From assembly GCF_947498825.1 (NCBI RefSeq), contig NZ_CANMLV010000006.1:124001-188000 (forward strand): a stretch of DNA of 64,000 bases, given 5' to 3'. Position 1 is the first letter of the stretch; the number at the start of each line of letters is the position of its first letter. Made by a program: the position numbers and the translations under genes. This DNA is from an uncultured Cedecea sp. Its GTDB lineage: Bacteria > Pseudomonadota > Gammaproteobacteria > Enterobacterales > Enterobacteriaceae. This document shows, one piece after another, positions 28,730 through 37,132 of this stretch. Below the pieces are notes generated by a model that was not told where the DNA came from, made no database searches, and worked only from the letters and a program-made list of their open reading frames with translations.

Positions 28730-29914
28730 ATGAATATTCTTCATTTTGTCCTTGCTCTGTTTGTTATCCTTGGTCTTGCCTGGTTAGTTAGCTTTGACCG
28801 CAAAACGATCCGTATTCGCTATTTAGTTCAACTGATCGTTATCGAAGGTCTGCTGGCTTTCTTCTTCCTGCATTCAGATAGCGGGTTAAGCATTATCAAC
28901 GGTGTTTCAGGTTTCTTTGGCCATTTGCTGGCCTTTGCCGCCGATGGAAGTGATTTTGTTTTTGGCGGCATGAGTAAAGCCGGACTGGCATTTATTTTCC
29001 TTGGCGTACTGTGTCCGATAATCTTTATTTCGGCATTGATCGGTATTTTGCAACATTTCCGTATTCTGCCCGTCATCATTCGGGTCGTGGGGCTGTTGCT
29101 GTCAAAAGTGAATGGTATGGGGAAACTTGAATCCTTTAATGCCATTAGTTCACTGATCCTGGGGCAGTCAGAAAACTTTATCGTCTACAAAGGTATTCTG
29201 GCAGATTTAAGTTCGCGTCGCCTGTTTACTATGGCAGCAACGGCCATGTCGACAGTCTCACTGGCTATTGTCGGCGCGTATATGACGATGCTTGAGCCTA
29301 AGTATGTGGTTGCGGCGTTGATCCTTAATATGTTTAGCACCTTTATCATTCTGACAATAATCAACCCAAGCCGTCCGGGAACGGAAGAACCTGAAATCAA
29401 ACTAGAAAAGCTGCATGAATCCCAAAGTTTCTTTGAGATGCTGGGTGAATATATTCTTGCCGGTTTTAAAGTCGCGATGATTATCCTCGCTATGCTGATT
29501 GGTTTTATTGCTTTAATCAGTGCAGTTAACGCATTGTTCGCGACAGTGTTTGGTCTGAGTTTTCAGCAGATACTGGGTTATGTGTTCTATCCTTTCGCCT
29601 GGCTGGTTGGAATACCGCATGCGGATGCGCTGGCTGCGGCAGGCATTATGGCAACGAAACTGGTTGCCAATGAGTTTGTTGCCATGATTGAACTACAAAA
29701 AATCATGGCCACTTTATCGCCGCGCGGCTTGGGCATTCTGTCTGTTTTCCTGGTCTCTTTTGCTAACTTTGCTTCCATTGGCATTGTGGCTGGAGCGATT
29801 AAAGGATTGAGTGAACAGCAGGGGAATGTCGTATCGCGGTTTGGTTTACGTCTGGTCTATGGTGCAACGCTTGTAAGCCTGCTCTCGGCAGCATTTGCCG
29901 GACTCGTACTGTAA
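28730..29914 (+). CDS. nupC: Nucleoside:H+ symporter NupC
   Basis: 394 aa from the ATG at 28730 ([16 protein letters not shown]); the ORF is open 36 codons upstream through repeat DNA and lacks family similarity there. It is a concentrative nucleoside transporter of the inner membrane. Highly conserved blocks are [73 protein letters not shown] and the C-terminal [17 protein letters not shown]. In E. coli nupC lies elsewhere, so its presence here is a local rearrangement. Confidence 0.95.
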   Translation: MNILHFVLALFVILGLAWLVSFDRKTIRIRYLVQLIVIEGLLAFFFLHSDSGLSIINGVSGFFGHLLAFAADGSDFVFGGMSKAGLAFIFLGVLCPIIFISALIGILQHFRILPVIIRVVGLLLSKVNGMGKLESFNAISSLILGQSENFIVYKGILADLSSRRLFTMAATAMSTVSLAIVGAYMTMLEPKYVVAALILNMFSTFIILTIINPSRPGTEEPEIKLEKLHESQSFFEMLGEYILAGFKVAMIILAMLIGFIALISAVNALFATVFGLSFQQILGYVFYPFAWLVGIPHADALAAAGIMATKLVANEFVAMIELQKIMATLSPRGLGILSVFLVSFANFASIGIVAGAIKGLSEQQGNVVSRFGLRLVYGATLVSLLSAAFAGLVL

Positions 29915-29920
29915 AGATTT

Positions 29921-29950
29921 TGCGAGAGGAAAATGCGTTTTCCTCTCGCA
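29921..29950 (+). terminator. nupC terminator hairpin
   Basis: 13-bp perfect stem TGCGAGAGGAAAA / TTTTCCTCTCGCA with loop TGCG directly after the nupC stop. It also ends 17 bp before the convergent lipoprotein gene. Confidence 0.75.
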
Positions 29951-29967
29951 TAACAGCGAGTCAGCGA

Positions 29968-30396
29968 TTAAAAAGCGACACAGACTTTCTGGTCAACCCG
30001 CATCACTGAGTCCTGGTTAAAGCGTGACTGATAAATACCGCGTAACTTCTCGATGTTATTATTACTTTCTGCGTCACCGGAGTGAATAAGCATCAGTGCT
30101 TTACTGGATTCTCGCGCCAGTTTTCCATCATTACCCAGCCACTGCCCGTTGGCATTAAATACGGTAAGTCCTTCACGAAAAGACGGGGTCACATCGTTAT
30201 CAACGAATCCCTGCCACTCTGTTGCGGTTATTTCCGATCCTGCCGGACGATTAAGCCCAAAATAGAGAGTGCTTTGCGTCATCATATCGCCTACAGCGCA
30301 AGGTGTAGTGGTATTTAACGGCGTTTTTGTTCTGTCAGCACAGCCGGTCAGAAGTAACAGCAGAGCGCCTGTTATCGTTGTTTTATAGAATGTCAT
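29968..30396 (-). CDS. DUF3574-family lipoprotein
   Basis: 142 aa. The signal peptide ends at lipobox LLTGC (Cys19). The DUF3574 core TLYFGLNRPAGSEITATEW-QGFVDNDVTPSFREGLTVFNANG is complete. Function is unknown in the family. It converges on nupC and may be part of an accessory set with yecR. Confidence 0.85.
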   Translation of the reverse strand: MTFYKTTITGALLLLLTGCADRTKTPLNTTTPCAVGDMMTQSTLYFGLNRPAGSEITATEWQGFVDNDVTPSFREGLTVFNANGQWLGNDGKLARESSKALMLIHSGDAESNNNIEKLRGIYQSRFNQDSVMRVDQKVCVAF

Positions 30397-30496
30397 GATT
30401 TACCTGTCTGATTCTCATTATTATGGCTTTCTCGAGGAATTTGATGCGCGCATTAAAGTGGCTGATACCACCTTTGATGACATGTTTATCAAATAA
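30395..30496 (+). other. 33-codon ORF with coding-like sequence, possible gene relic
   Basis: ATG at 30395 to TAA at 30494-30496 encodes MIYLSDSHYYGFLEEFDARI and then KVADTTFDDMFIK. The composition (acidic, aromatic, no rare residues) looks like real protein rather than noise. It overlaps the divergent lipoprotein start by 2 bp and no ribosome site is clear. It may be the 3' remnant of a lost gene or a small protein. Confidence 0.3.
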
Positions 30497-30611
30497 CGAC
30501 CCAATATACCGGGTAAATCATCTATAAGCAGCAGAATCAGACGGACGGAGATAAACGGATCTGGCGGTAGTGGCATTATGCCCCGGGCGTTCTGATTAAT
30601 GAGTCAGGAAA

Positions 30612-30950
30612 TTACCAGTTACTGGTGACAACGGAGTAGGGGGTTCCACTTGTGCCACGACACTGATAGTCCAGCTGAACCTCGTAGTTCAGACATTGGG
30701 GACCACTGAATACCGTACAGGTCTTGGTTTCACCATAGCGTAAGGCGGTTGAATAACCCCATTTTTGACACTGCTGAATAGCTGTCGATTGTGTCAGTGA
30801 GTCATCAACTTTTCCGTCGTTAAACGGGAGCAAACTGTAGCCCAGGCTAACCACGCCAGCAGTGGGATCGGTACTCACAATATCGGCTGTTTTATTTAAC
30901 GTGCATCCACCGAGCAGTAGAGTGGCAATGAACAAATAATGATACTTCAT
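30612..30950 (-). CDS. yecR: YecR-like lipoprotein
   Basis: 112 aa. Signal peptide with lipobox LLGGC (Cys16). The Cys-rich C-terminal half (QQCQKWGY, TCTVFSGPQCLNYEV, YQC) resembles YecR, a lipoprotein co-regulated with flagella in E. coli and also found near ftnA and yecJ there. No sigma-28 promoter is evident upstream here. Confidence 0.75.
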   Translation of the reverse strand: MKYHYLFIATLLLGGCTLNKTADIVSTDPTAGVVSLGYSLLPFNDGKVDDSLTQSTAIQQCQKWGYSTALRYGETKTCTVFSGPQCLNYEVQLDYQCRGTSGTPYSVVTSNW

Positions 30951-31245
30951 CTTATTGATACCTTAGCCATAATAGCCTCAGGGTAACACGTAGCGTGCGT
31001 GAAGAAAGTATTCTGAACTGGATAAATAGTGATAACGTATTGTTTTGATTTAAAATACTAAATTAAGTGAAATTGTCTCCCGGATATTCTTTGCAGCAAC
31101 CGTTGAAGTGTGCGAAATGTGAACGCAATCTTAAGTTTTGAAATCATATTTCAGTAAATTTGAAGGTGCGTTCTTTGAATAGTAAGATGGCGCTGTCAGT
31201 GGTACCCGATACTGAACTTTCCGTGAACTAATCTGGAGATAAAAT

Positions 31246-31884
31246 ATGAAAATCGCGCTGATGATGGAAAATAGCCAGGCAAGTAAAAATGCTATAATTC
31301 TTAAAGAATTACAGGCGGTTGCCTCGGAAAAGGATTATCCCGTTTATAACGTAGGTATGAGTGATGAACAAGATCATCATCTGACTTATATTCATCTTGG
31401 TATTATGGCGAGTATTTTACTGAATGCGAAAGCCGTTGATTTTGTCGTCACCGGATGTGGAACCGGACAGGGCGCTTTAATGTCATTAAATATTCATCCG
31501 GGTGTTATTTGTGGTTATTGTATCGATCCGGCTGATGCTTTCTTATTTTCACAAATCAATAATGGAAACGCACTGTCGCTGCCTTATGCTAAAGGATTCG
31601 GCTGGGGGGCAGAACTTAATGTTCGCTATATTTTTGAAAAAGCATTTAGCGGACCCCGGGGAGAAGGTTATCCCGTTGAACGTAAAGAACCGCAGGTACG
31701 TAATGCCGGTATTCTGGGGCAGGTTAAAGCGGCGGTCGTGAAAGAGCATTATCTTGATACCCTGCGTGCAATTGATCCTGAGCTGATAAAAACGGCGGTT
31801 TCAGGAGAGCGTTTTCAGGCCTGTTTCTTTGAGAATTGCCAGAATAAAGAGATCGAAGATTTTGTTCGTGGTGTATTGGCATAA
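31246..31884 (+). CDS. RpiB/LacA/LacB-family sugar-phosphate isomerase-like protein
   Basis: 212 aa. The N-terminal ~145 residues follow the RpiB fold: MKIALMMENSQASKN, AKAVDFVVTGCGTGQGALMSL (with the active-site-position Cys in TGCGTG) and GVICGYCIDPADAFL-FSQINNGNAL. RpiB proteins are about 150 aa. This one has an extra C-terminal part (about 150-212). The substrate is unknown; the ribose-5-phosphate His/Asp set is not all evident. GGAGAT lies 7 nt before the ATG. It is monocistronic, with a 15-bp hairpin 11 bp after the stop. Confidence 0.8.
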   Translation: MKIALMMENSQASKNAIILKELQAVASEKDYPVYNVGMSDEQDHHLTYIHLGIMASILLNAKAVDFVVTGCGTGQGALMSLNIHPGVICGYCIDPADAFLFSQINNGNALSLPYAKGFGWGAELNVRYIFEKAFSGPRGEGYPVERKEPQVRNAGILGQVKAAVVKEHYLDTLRAIDPELIKTAVSGERFQACFFENCQNKEIEDFVRGVLA

Positions 31885-31895
31885 ACATCATAACT

Positions 31896-31928
31896 GACTG
31901 AGGTTCAGAATTATTCTGAACCTCAGTC
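31896..31928 (+). terminator. Hairpin after the RpiB-like gene
   Basis: 15-bp perfect stem GACTGAGGTTCAGAA / TTCTGAACCTCAGTC with a 3-nt loop TTA. Confidence 0.65.
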
Positions 31929-32020
31929 TATGGCTATTCTGTAAGTACTGGCCACCTGTCTCCTCAGAATTCCACGTCTTAATCCTACTTGTCTTTACCT
32001 CATTGTCAGATATGCAGGTT

Positions 32021-32061
32021 ATACCCGTCATACTACAAGCTATCCGAATTATTTGGGGTAT
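32021..32061. repeat. Dispersed repeat, minimal copy D (two ends fused)
   Basis: 41 bp: ATACCCGTCATACTACAAGC joined to TATCCGAATTATTTGGGGTAT. It consists of only the two terminal inverted repeats with the middle deleted. Confidence 0.7.
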
Positions 32062-32141
32062 ATGTGAAGACCAATAACACCATGGTGTTCAGTATCAGGA
32101 TAGCGCTATAATTGGCCCTTAACCCGTTGGAGAGCTTTATC

Positions 32142-32348
32142 ATGACGCAACAAGTAAATAAACCTGAACTGAGCGAACGGCAAAAGGACGAAATTGACGA
32201 GATGGCTCTGGAGAGAGTGCGGGCAATGAATAGCGACGAATATTTATGCCAGCGAATTGATCAGAAAGTTCACGAAATGGAAGAACATCTGAAAGCCTAT
32301 TTTCATCAGCGTTTCTCTGCTCATCAGAATAAATCGTCTGACAAGTAA
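32142..32348 (+). CDS. Unknown 68-aa helical protein beside yecJ
   Basis: ATG at 32142, 8 nt after GGAGAG; the upstream extension of the ORF is unlikely. The product is charged and helical ([40 protein letters not shown]) without membrane segments. I do not recognise the family. It is followed 124 bp later by yecJ, in the same direction. Confidence 0.6.
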   Translation: MTQQVNKPELSERQKDEIDEMALERVRAMNSDEYLCQRIDQKVHEMEEHLKAYFHQRFSAHQNKSSDK

Positions 32349-32472
32349 CCTGTTTCAGCAGAGTTCATGTATCACCAGCTGTCAGGTTTTCTTCTCTTGT
32401 TGTCGTCCGGTTGGTTGCTTTGCCGCGAACGGAGCAGGTAGACTGACGGCCGAACAGAACAGGAGAAGAAGT

Positions 32473-32724
32473 ATGGCCGAACAGTTTTCTGCCGATCAGG
32501 AGTTAGTTTCTGACGTTGTTGCGTGTCAGTTGGTTATCAAGCAAATTCTGGACGTCATCGATATCATCGCGCCAGTTGAAGTGCGGGATAAAATGGCGAA
32601 TCAGTTAAAATCGATTGATTTTTCCAACCATCCGGCTGGAGCCGATCCCGTCACCCAGCGTGCTATTCAGAAAGCGATAGCGCTGATTGAACTCAAATTT
32701 TCACCACAACAGGATGCACACTGA
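32473..32724 (+). CDS. yecJ: YecJ small protein (DUF2766)
   Basis: 83 aa, the same length as E. coli YecJ, with [39 protein letters not shown] and [14 protein letters not shown] conserved. AGGAGAAGAAGT precedes the ATG. Function is unknown. In E. coli it lies between ftnB and yecR, so the neighbourhood is partly conserved. Confidence 0.92.
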   Translation: MAEQFSADQELVSDVVACQLVIKQILDVIDIIAPVEVRDKMANQLKSIDFSNHPAGADPVTQRAIQKAIALIELKFSPQQDAH

Positions 32725-32780
32725 TCGCAGAGTGTATATTCTGACTCATTCGGGTTGTAGGACAAAATCTTAACGCTCGG

Positions 32781-32846
32781 TGTGACGTCTTGAATTCGGT
32801 TGAACGCATGTCGCCATGTACATGTCGCTCGAATCATTTGGGGTAT
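32781..32846. repeat. Dispersed repeat, damaged copy E
   Basis: The right end GCTCGAATCATTTGGGGTAT (32827-32846) is clear. The left end is only weakly recognisable as GACGTCTTGAATTCGGTTG. Confidence 0.4.
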
Positions 32847-32920
32847 GTCAATCCATAAAGAGGGCGCGCCGTCGGCTCGTTCCTCTTATTTCTGTTTCCC
32901 TTTTTTATACTCACTCTATT

Positions 32921-33036
32921 TAGACTTCAAGTTGCCTGAGTGTTGCGTGCATTCAGTCTGCCGAATCACATAGTTTATCCATGCTCACCGACACGTCTCA
33001 CCTCGTATCTACAAGCAACTCGAATTATTTTGCGTA
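32921..33036. repeat. Dispersed repeat, copy F
   Basis: About 116 bp: ACTTCAAGTTGCCTGAGTG near the left, GAATCACATAGTTTATCCAT in the middle (shared with copy B) and GCAACTCGAATTATTTTGCG at the right. The left terminus has a small insertion. Confidence 0.7.
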
Positions 33037-33480
33037 TCTGTCCCGGATTATTTATCGCAAATATATGGCTTTGTCGTTTTAGCTGATTTGTGCCCCAAAT
33101 CCACTCAACAAAAATGGCATGATTGTGTGTATATGGAAATTAATTTTTATTTTCACACATGATAATTGGATTTTATTGGCTTGCTTTCGGAAAACGGCTT
33201 TTGCTGTGAGGTGGTAAAATACCAGATCAATTCACAGTGAAATTTCTGTGAGCACTGACACTTTGTTGGTAAATTGTGGTGTTTTCAGGAAAATTGTTTA
33301 TGAGGCGTTGTTGCGTGGAGAGGGTGGGCAACAGAAGAACTTAATACTGATAACATTTTGATAATTTCAAATATAGATATCGTTTTTTCAATGCCATAAA
33401 CAGCGTTTCTCTGGGGTTGAATCTCTGTCATTCACGCCATAAAAACACTGGATTATTTAATGCTGACAGTTAAATTTTTC

Positions 33481-33678
33481 TTATGAAATAAACCCCATCA
33501 GTTTCTCTGAGAACATCACATCAGCAAGAAAGGACTGGTTTTCATAACCAGAACCTGAAATTTTATGAAAAGAATTGAAACTCATTAACTTTCTCTCACT
33601 TGTGGCGGAATTTCGTCCAAAAGGTACGCGAAACTCGACTGTACGCAGCATGCTCGCGGGTAAGGTGTTATTAGTCAT
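33481..33678 (-). CDS. Doubtful 65-aa ORF upstream of flhDC
   Basis: It begins MTNNTLPASMLRTVEFRVPF with an AGG 12 nt upstream. No domain is recognised. The base composition differs slightly from the very AT-rich flanks, which is the only reason to keep it. It may be a relic of a longer gene or noise. Confidence 0.25.
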   Translation of the reverse strand: MTNNTLPASMLRTVEFRVPFGRNSATSERKLMSFNSFHKISGSGYENQSFLADVMFSEKLMGFIS

Positions 33679-33854
33679 AAATGCTTTAACCTAATGCTGA
33701 AGTTATAATCAACTGAAAAATATAGTTAATTTTAGTTGGTGATATTCTGTTGAATGATAATCAATAGTGAGTCTCACCTCCCAATTCCTGATCAACATTT
33801 AGCCAAATGAAAAGCTGTGCTGATGATTTGAAGGGAAAACTCTTAACCTTTTTG

Positions 33855-33870
33855 TGTGATGTGTGTCACA
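33855..33870 (+). promoter_or_regulatory. CRP site of flhDC
   Basis: TGTGA-TGTGTG-TCACA is a perfect CRP core (TGTGA-N6-TCACA). Its centre lies about 72 bp before the inferred start, the same distance as at E. coli flhDC, where CRP-cAMP activates. Confidence 0.9.
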
Positions 33871-33936
33871 TTTTTTTCAAAATCGCAGCATGTTTCATTG
33901 TATGTGCTACCTGCTACGCGTAGAGTTCGCCCTCAT

Positions 33937-33950
33937 TAGGATAAATCTTA
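33937..33950 (+). promoter_or_regulatory. RcsAB box of flhDC
   Basis: TAGGATAAATCTTA differs by one base from the E. coli flhDC RcsAB box as I remember it (TAGGAAAAATCTTA). It lies just after the inferred start, so RcsB/RcsA binding would repress flhDC. Confidence 0.8.
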
Positions 33951-34253
33951 ATTGTCAGACATCAGATAACTAAATAAATGTTTCTTGCTGGTAATAATAA
34001 GTCTGTTTTAAAGCGTAATTTGGTAGTTGCTGGGCGTTATCGGGATGTTTTGCTGGCTATACGGTAGCTTGCTGCCCCAGATAACAGTTGAAGTAATGGG
34101 GGGAGGTTACTGTCCTTATACCTTCAGATGATAAGTATGAACAATATTGCTTTGTTCTGATGTTTCCAGAAAGCAATCATAAGCGTGTCATTCTTATCCT
34201 GAAAAATTAGGATTAACCGGTACAAACAAACAGTTGTTTTTGGGATGATAAAA

Positions 34254-34604
34254 ATGCATACATCCGAGTTGCTAAAACATATCTATGATATCAATTTGTC
34301 ATATTTACTGCTCGCACAGCACCTCATTAGTCAGGATAAAGCCTCTGCGATCTTTCGCTTAGGTATTACTGAAGACATGGCAACGACCTTGGTTGAGTTA
34401 ACGTTACCTCAAATGGTCAAATTGGCGGAAACGAACCAATTGGTATGTCAGTTTCGTTTTACTGACCACCAGACTATTACTCGCCTGACACAGGATTCGC
34501 GTGTGGATGATTTGCAACAAATCCACACCGGCATTTTATTATCTACCCATTTACTCAATGGGGTATCGGAACCAGTTGAAACATCCAAAAAGAAAAGAGC
34601 GTGA
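34254..34604 (+). CDS. flhD: Flagellar master regulator subunit FlhD
   Basis: 116 aa from [20 protein letters not shown] at 34254, with GGGATGA 8 nt upstream; an alternative ATG three codons earlier is open. FlhD pairs with FlhC as FlhD4C2, the class I activator of class II flagellar operons. Conserved blocks include [21 protein letters not shown] and [20 protein letters not shown]. One base separates its stop from flhC. Confidence 0.98.
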   Translation: MHTSELLKHIYDINLSYLLLAQHLISQDKASAIFRLGITEDMATTLVELTLPQMVKLAETNQLVCQFRFTDHQTITRLTQDSRVDDLQQIHTGILLSTHLLNGVSEPVETSKKKRA

Positions 34605-34605
34605 A

Positions 34606-35184
34606 ATGAGTGAAAAAAGTATTGTTCAGGAAGCACGGGATATTCAGCTGGCAATGGAACTCATTACTTTAGGTGCCAGGTTGCAGATGCTGGAAAGTGA
34701 AACGCAACTGAGTCGTGGTCGCCTGATTAAACTTTATAAAGAATTACGTGGCAGCCCTCCGCCAAAGGGAATGTTACCTTTTTCCACTGACTGGTTTATG
34801 ACATGGGAGCAAAATATTCATGCCTCCATGTTCTGTAATGCCTGGCAGTTTTTGCTACGTAGTGGATTAAGCGAAGGAGTTGATGCAGTTATCAAAGCTT
34901 ATCGACTGTATCTTGAACAATGTCCTTCCCCGGCAGAGGGGCCATTACTGGCACTAACACGTGCCTGGACATTGGTTCGTTTTGTTGAAAGTGGCATGCT
35001 GGAACTCTGCGAATGTAGCAGTTGTGGTGGCAATTTTATCACACATGCCCATCAGCCCGCGGGTAGTTTTACCTGTAGTCTCTGCCAGCCTCCCTCCCGA
35101 GCAGTAAAAAGACGTAAACTTTCCATAAACTCTGCCGATATTATTCCGCAACTGCTGAATGAACAGGTAGAACAGGTCGTTTAA
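34606..35184 (+). CDS. flhC: Flagellar master regulator subunit FlhC
   Basis: 192 aa from ATG 34606, E. coli length; the longer ORF runs inside flhD. FlhC carries most DNA contacts and a zinc site: cysteines in [10 protein letters not shown] and [26 protein letters not shown] and [15 protein letters not shown] are conserved. A terminator hairpin follows, before motA. Confidence 0.98.
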   Translation: MSEKSIVQEARDIQLAMELITLGARLQMLESETQLSRGRLIKLYKELRGSPPPKGMLPFSTDWFMTWEQNIHASMFCNAWQFLLRSGLSEGVDAVIKAYRLYLEQCPSPAEGPLLALTRAWTLVRFVESGMLELCECSSCGGNFITHAHQPAGSFTCSLCQPPSRAVKRRKLSINSADIIPQLLNEQVEQVV

Positions 35185-35207
35185 CGCTTACAGTGTTAAC
35201 ACATTTC

Positions 35208-35239
35208 AGCAGCGGTGAAGTTTTACTGCTGCTTTTTTT
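35208..35239 (+). terminator. flhDC terminator
   Basis: Stem AGCAGCGGTGA pairing with TTTACTGCTGCT (G-U pairs allowed), short loop, then a run of seven T. It lies 24 bp after flhC, so motA needs its own promoter, though no consensus sigma-28 site is clear between 35240 and 35311. Confidence 0.85.
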
Positions 35240-35311
35240 ATGTCTGCGTTTAATGCCTGTTGTTGTTTTTTTGTTCACTCTCACCACATTCAATAGCGGA
35301 AGGATTGTCTC

Positions 35312-36202
35312 GTGCTGATTTTAATAGGTTATCTGGTCGTTATAGTGACTGTATTTGGCGGTTATATGATGACAGGCGGGCATCTTGGCGCACTGTATCA
35401 GCCCTCGGAATTTATCATTATTGGCGGGGCGGGCATTGGGGCTTTTATCGTCGGTAATAACGGCAAAGCGATTAAGGGAACGCTAAAAGCGTTGCCATTG
35501 CTATTTCGTCGCTCTAAATACAACAAAAGTATGTATATGGATCTGATGGCATTGTTGTATCGCCTGATGGCTAAGTCCCGTCAGCAAGGGATGTTTTCCC
35601 TTGAGCGTGATATCGAAAAACCGACGGAAAGCGAAATTTTTGCCAGCTATCCCCGGATCCTCGCGGATACCATCATGCTGGATTTTATCGTCGATTATTT
35701 ACGCCTGATAATCAGCGGAAATATGAATACGTTTGAAATCGAAGCATTGATGGATGAAGAGATTGAAACCCATGAAAGTGAAGCTGAAATTCCGGCGAAT
35801 AGCTTGTCACTGGTGGGGGATTCTTTGCCTGCTTTTGGAATTGTTGCAGCGGTGATGGGAGTGGTTAATGCCCTGGCTTCAGCCGACCGACCGGCGGCGG
35901 AACTTGGCGCGTTGATTGCTCATGCAATGGTGGGAACTTTCCTTGGTATTTTACTGGCCTATGGGTTTGTTTCCCCACTCGCGTCGGTATTGCGCCAGAA
36001 AAGTGCTGAAACCACGAAAATGATGCAATGCGTCAAAGTCACTTTGCTGTCGAGTCTCAATGGCTATGCACCTCCTATTGCTGTGGAGTTTGGACGTAAA
36101 ACACTCTATTCCAGCGAGCGCCCGTCGTTTATTGAACTTGAAGAGCATGTTCGTGCTGTTCGTTCTCCAAATGCTCAACGAGCCACAGAAGAGGAAGTAT
36201 GA
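35312..36202 (+). CDS. motA: Flagellar stator proton-channel protein MotA
   Basis: 296 aa starting at GTG 35312, as in E. coli. Four TM helices; the cytoplasmic loop carries the torque residues in [16 protein letters not shown] (Arg and Glu). [18 protein letters not shown] and [16 protein letters not shown] form the pore helices. Works with MotB as MotA5B2. GGAAGGA lies upstream. Confidence 0.98.
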   Translation: MLILIGYLVVIVTVFGGYMMTGGHLGALYQPSEFIIIGGAGIGAFIVGNNGKAIKGTLKALPLLFRRSKYNKSMYMDLMALLYRLMAKSRQQGMFSLERDIEKPTESEIFASYPRILADTIMLDFIVDYLRLIISGNMNTFEIEALMDEEIETHESEAEIPANSLSLVGDSLPAFGIVAAVMGVVNALASADRPAAELGALIAHAMVGTFLGILLAYGFVSPLASVLRQKSAETTKMMQCVKVTLLSSLNGYAPPIAVEFGRKTLYSSERPSFIELEEHVRAVRSPNAQRATEEEV

Positions 36203-37128
36203 AAAATCAGGCTCACCCTATCGTTGTTGTCAGACGACGCAAAAGTAAACATCATGCGCAGGGTGGGCATGGTTCATGGAAGATTGCTTATGCCGACTTT
36301 ATGACAGCCATGATGGCTTTCTTTCTGGTTATGTGGCTTATCTCCATTTCCAGCCCTAAAGAGCTGGCACAAATTGCCGATTATTTCCGTACTCCACTGG
36401 CTCAGGCCATTACAGGGGGGCAGCGTCTTTCTGATAGTGAAAGCCCCGTTCCTGGTGGAGGGGATGATGTGACCCAGCAACAGGGTGAGGTTAAAAAATA
36501 TCCTGATATTGAAGAGTTACGCAAACGTATGGAAAGTAACCGCCTTAAACGCATCAAAGGCGATCTCGACCAGATGATTGAGTCTGATCCTAAATTACGG
36601 GCTCTGCGTCCGCATTTACAGATAAAACTGGTCCAGGAAGGTTTGCGTATCCAGATAATTGACAGCCAGAACCGCCCGATGTTTAAAACCGGGAGTGCAG
36701 AAGTTGAACCCTACATGCGTGAAATCTTGCGAAAAATAGCCCCGGTTCTTAATGATTTGCCCAATAAAATTAGCTTGTCAGGACATACTGACGATCTGCC
36801 TTATGCCAGTGGTGAGCGGGGTTACAGTAACTGGGAACTATCGGCTGACCGGGCAAATGCTTCCCGTCGGGAATTGGTTACTGGCGGACTTGATGAAGGC
36901 AAAGTCCTGCGTGTTGTTGGGATGTCATCAACGATGGTGCTATCAAACAGAGGGGCAGGGGATGCAATTAACCGGCGTATTAGTCTGTTAGTGCTTAATA
37001 AACAGACTGAGAATGCCATCATGCATGAAAATGCAGAAAGTGAAAATAGCCCCCTGGATGCCTTGAGAGCGCTGTCTGATACGTCTCCCGGGGATAATAA
37101 TATTGCGCCACAACCAGATATGAGGTGA
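36199..37128 (+). CDS. motB: Flagellar stator protein MotB
   Basis: 309 aa. A basic N-terminus is followed by a TM helix with the proton-carrying aspartate in [20 protein letters not shown]. The plug region comes next, then an OmpA-like peptidoglycan-binding domain ([40 protein letters not shown]). It overlaps motA by 4 bp. Confidence 0.98.
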   Translation: MKNQAHPIVVVRRRKSKHHAQGGHGSWKIAYADFMTAMMAFFLVMWLISISSPKELAQIADYFRTPLAQAITGGQRLSDSESPVPGGGDDVTQQQGEVKKYPDIEELRKRMESNRLKRIKGDLDQMIESDPKLRALRPHLQIKLVQEGLRIQIIDSQNRPMFKTGSAEVEPYMREILRKIAPVLNDLPNKISLSGHTDDLPYASGERGYSNWELSADRANASRRELVTGGLDEGKVLRVVGMSSTMVLSNRGAGDAINRRISLLVLNKQTENAIMHENAESENSPLDALRALSDTSPGDNNIAPQPDMR

Positions 37129-37132
37129 TAGC

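Larger units (their letters stand above)
33037..34253 (+). promoter_or_regulatory. Long flhDC upstream control region
   Basis: About 1.2 kb without a convincing gene before flhD; a 65-codon reverse ORF at 33481-33678 is listed separately as doubtful. It contains the CRP and RcsAB sites given below. If the E. coli geometry holds, transcription starts near 33934 and leaves a leader of about 320 nt. AT-rich segments at 33090-33480 would suit H-NS binding, but that is not testable here. Confidence 0.6.
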
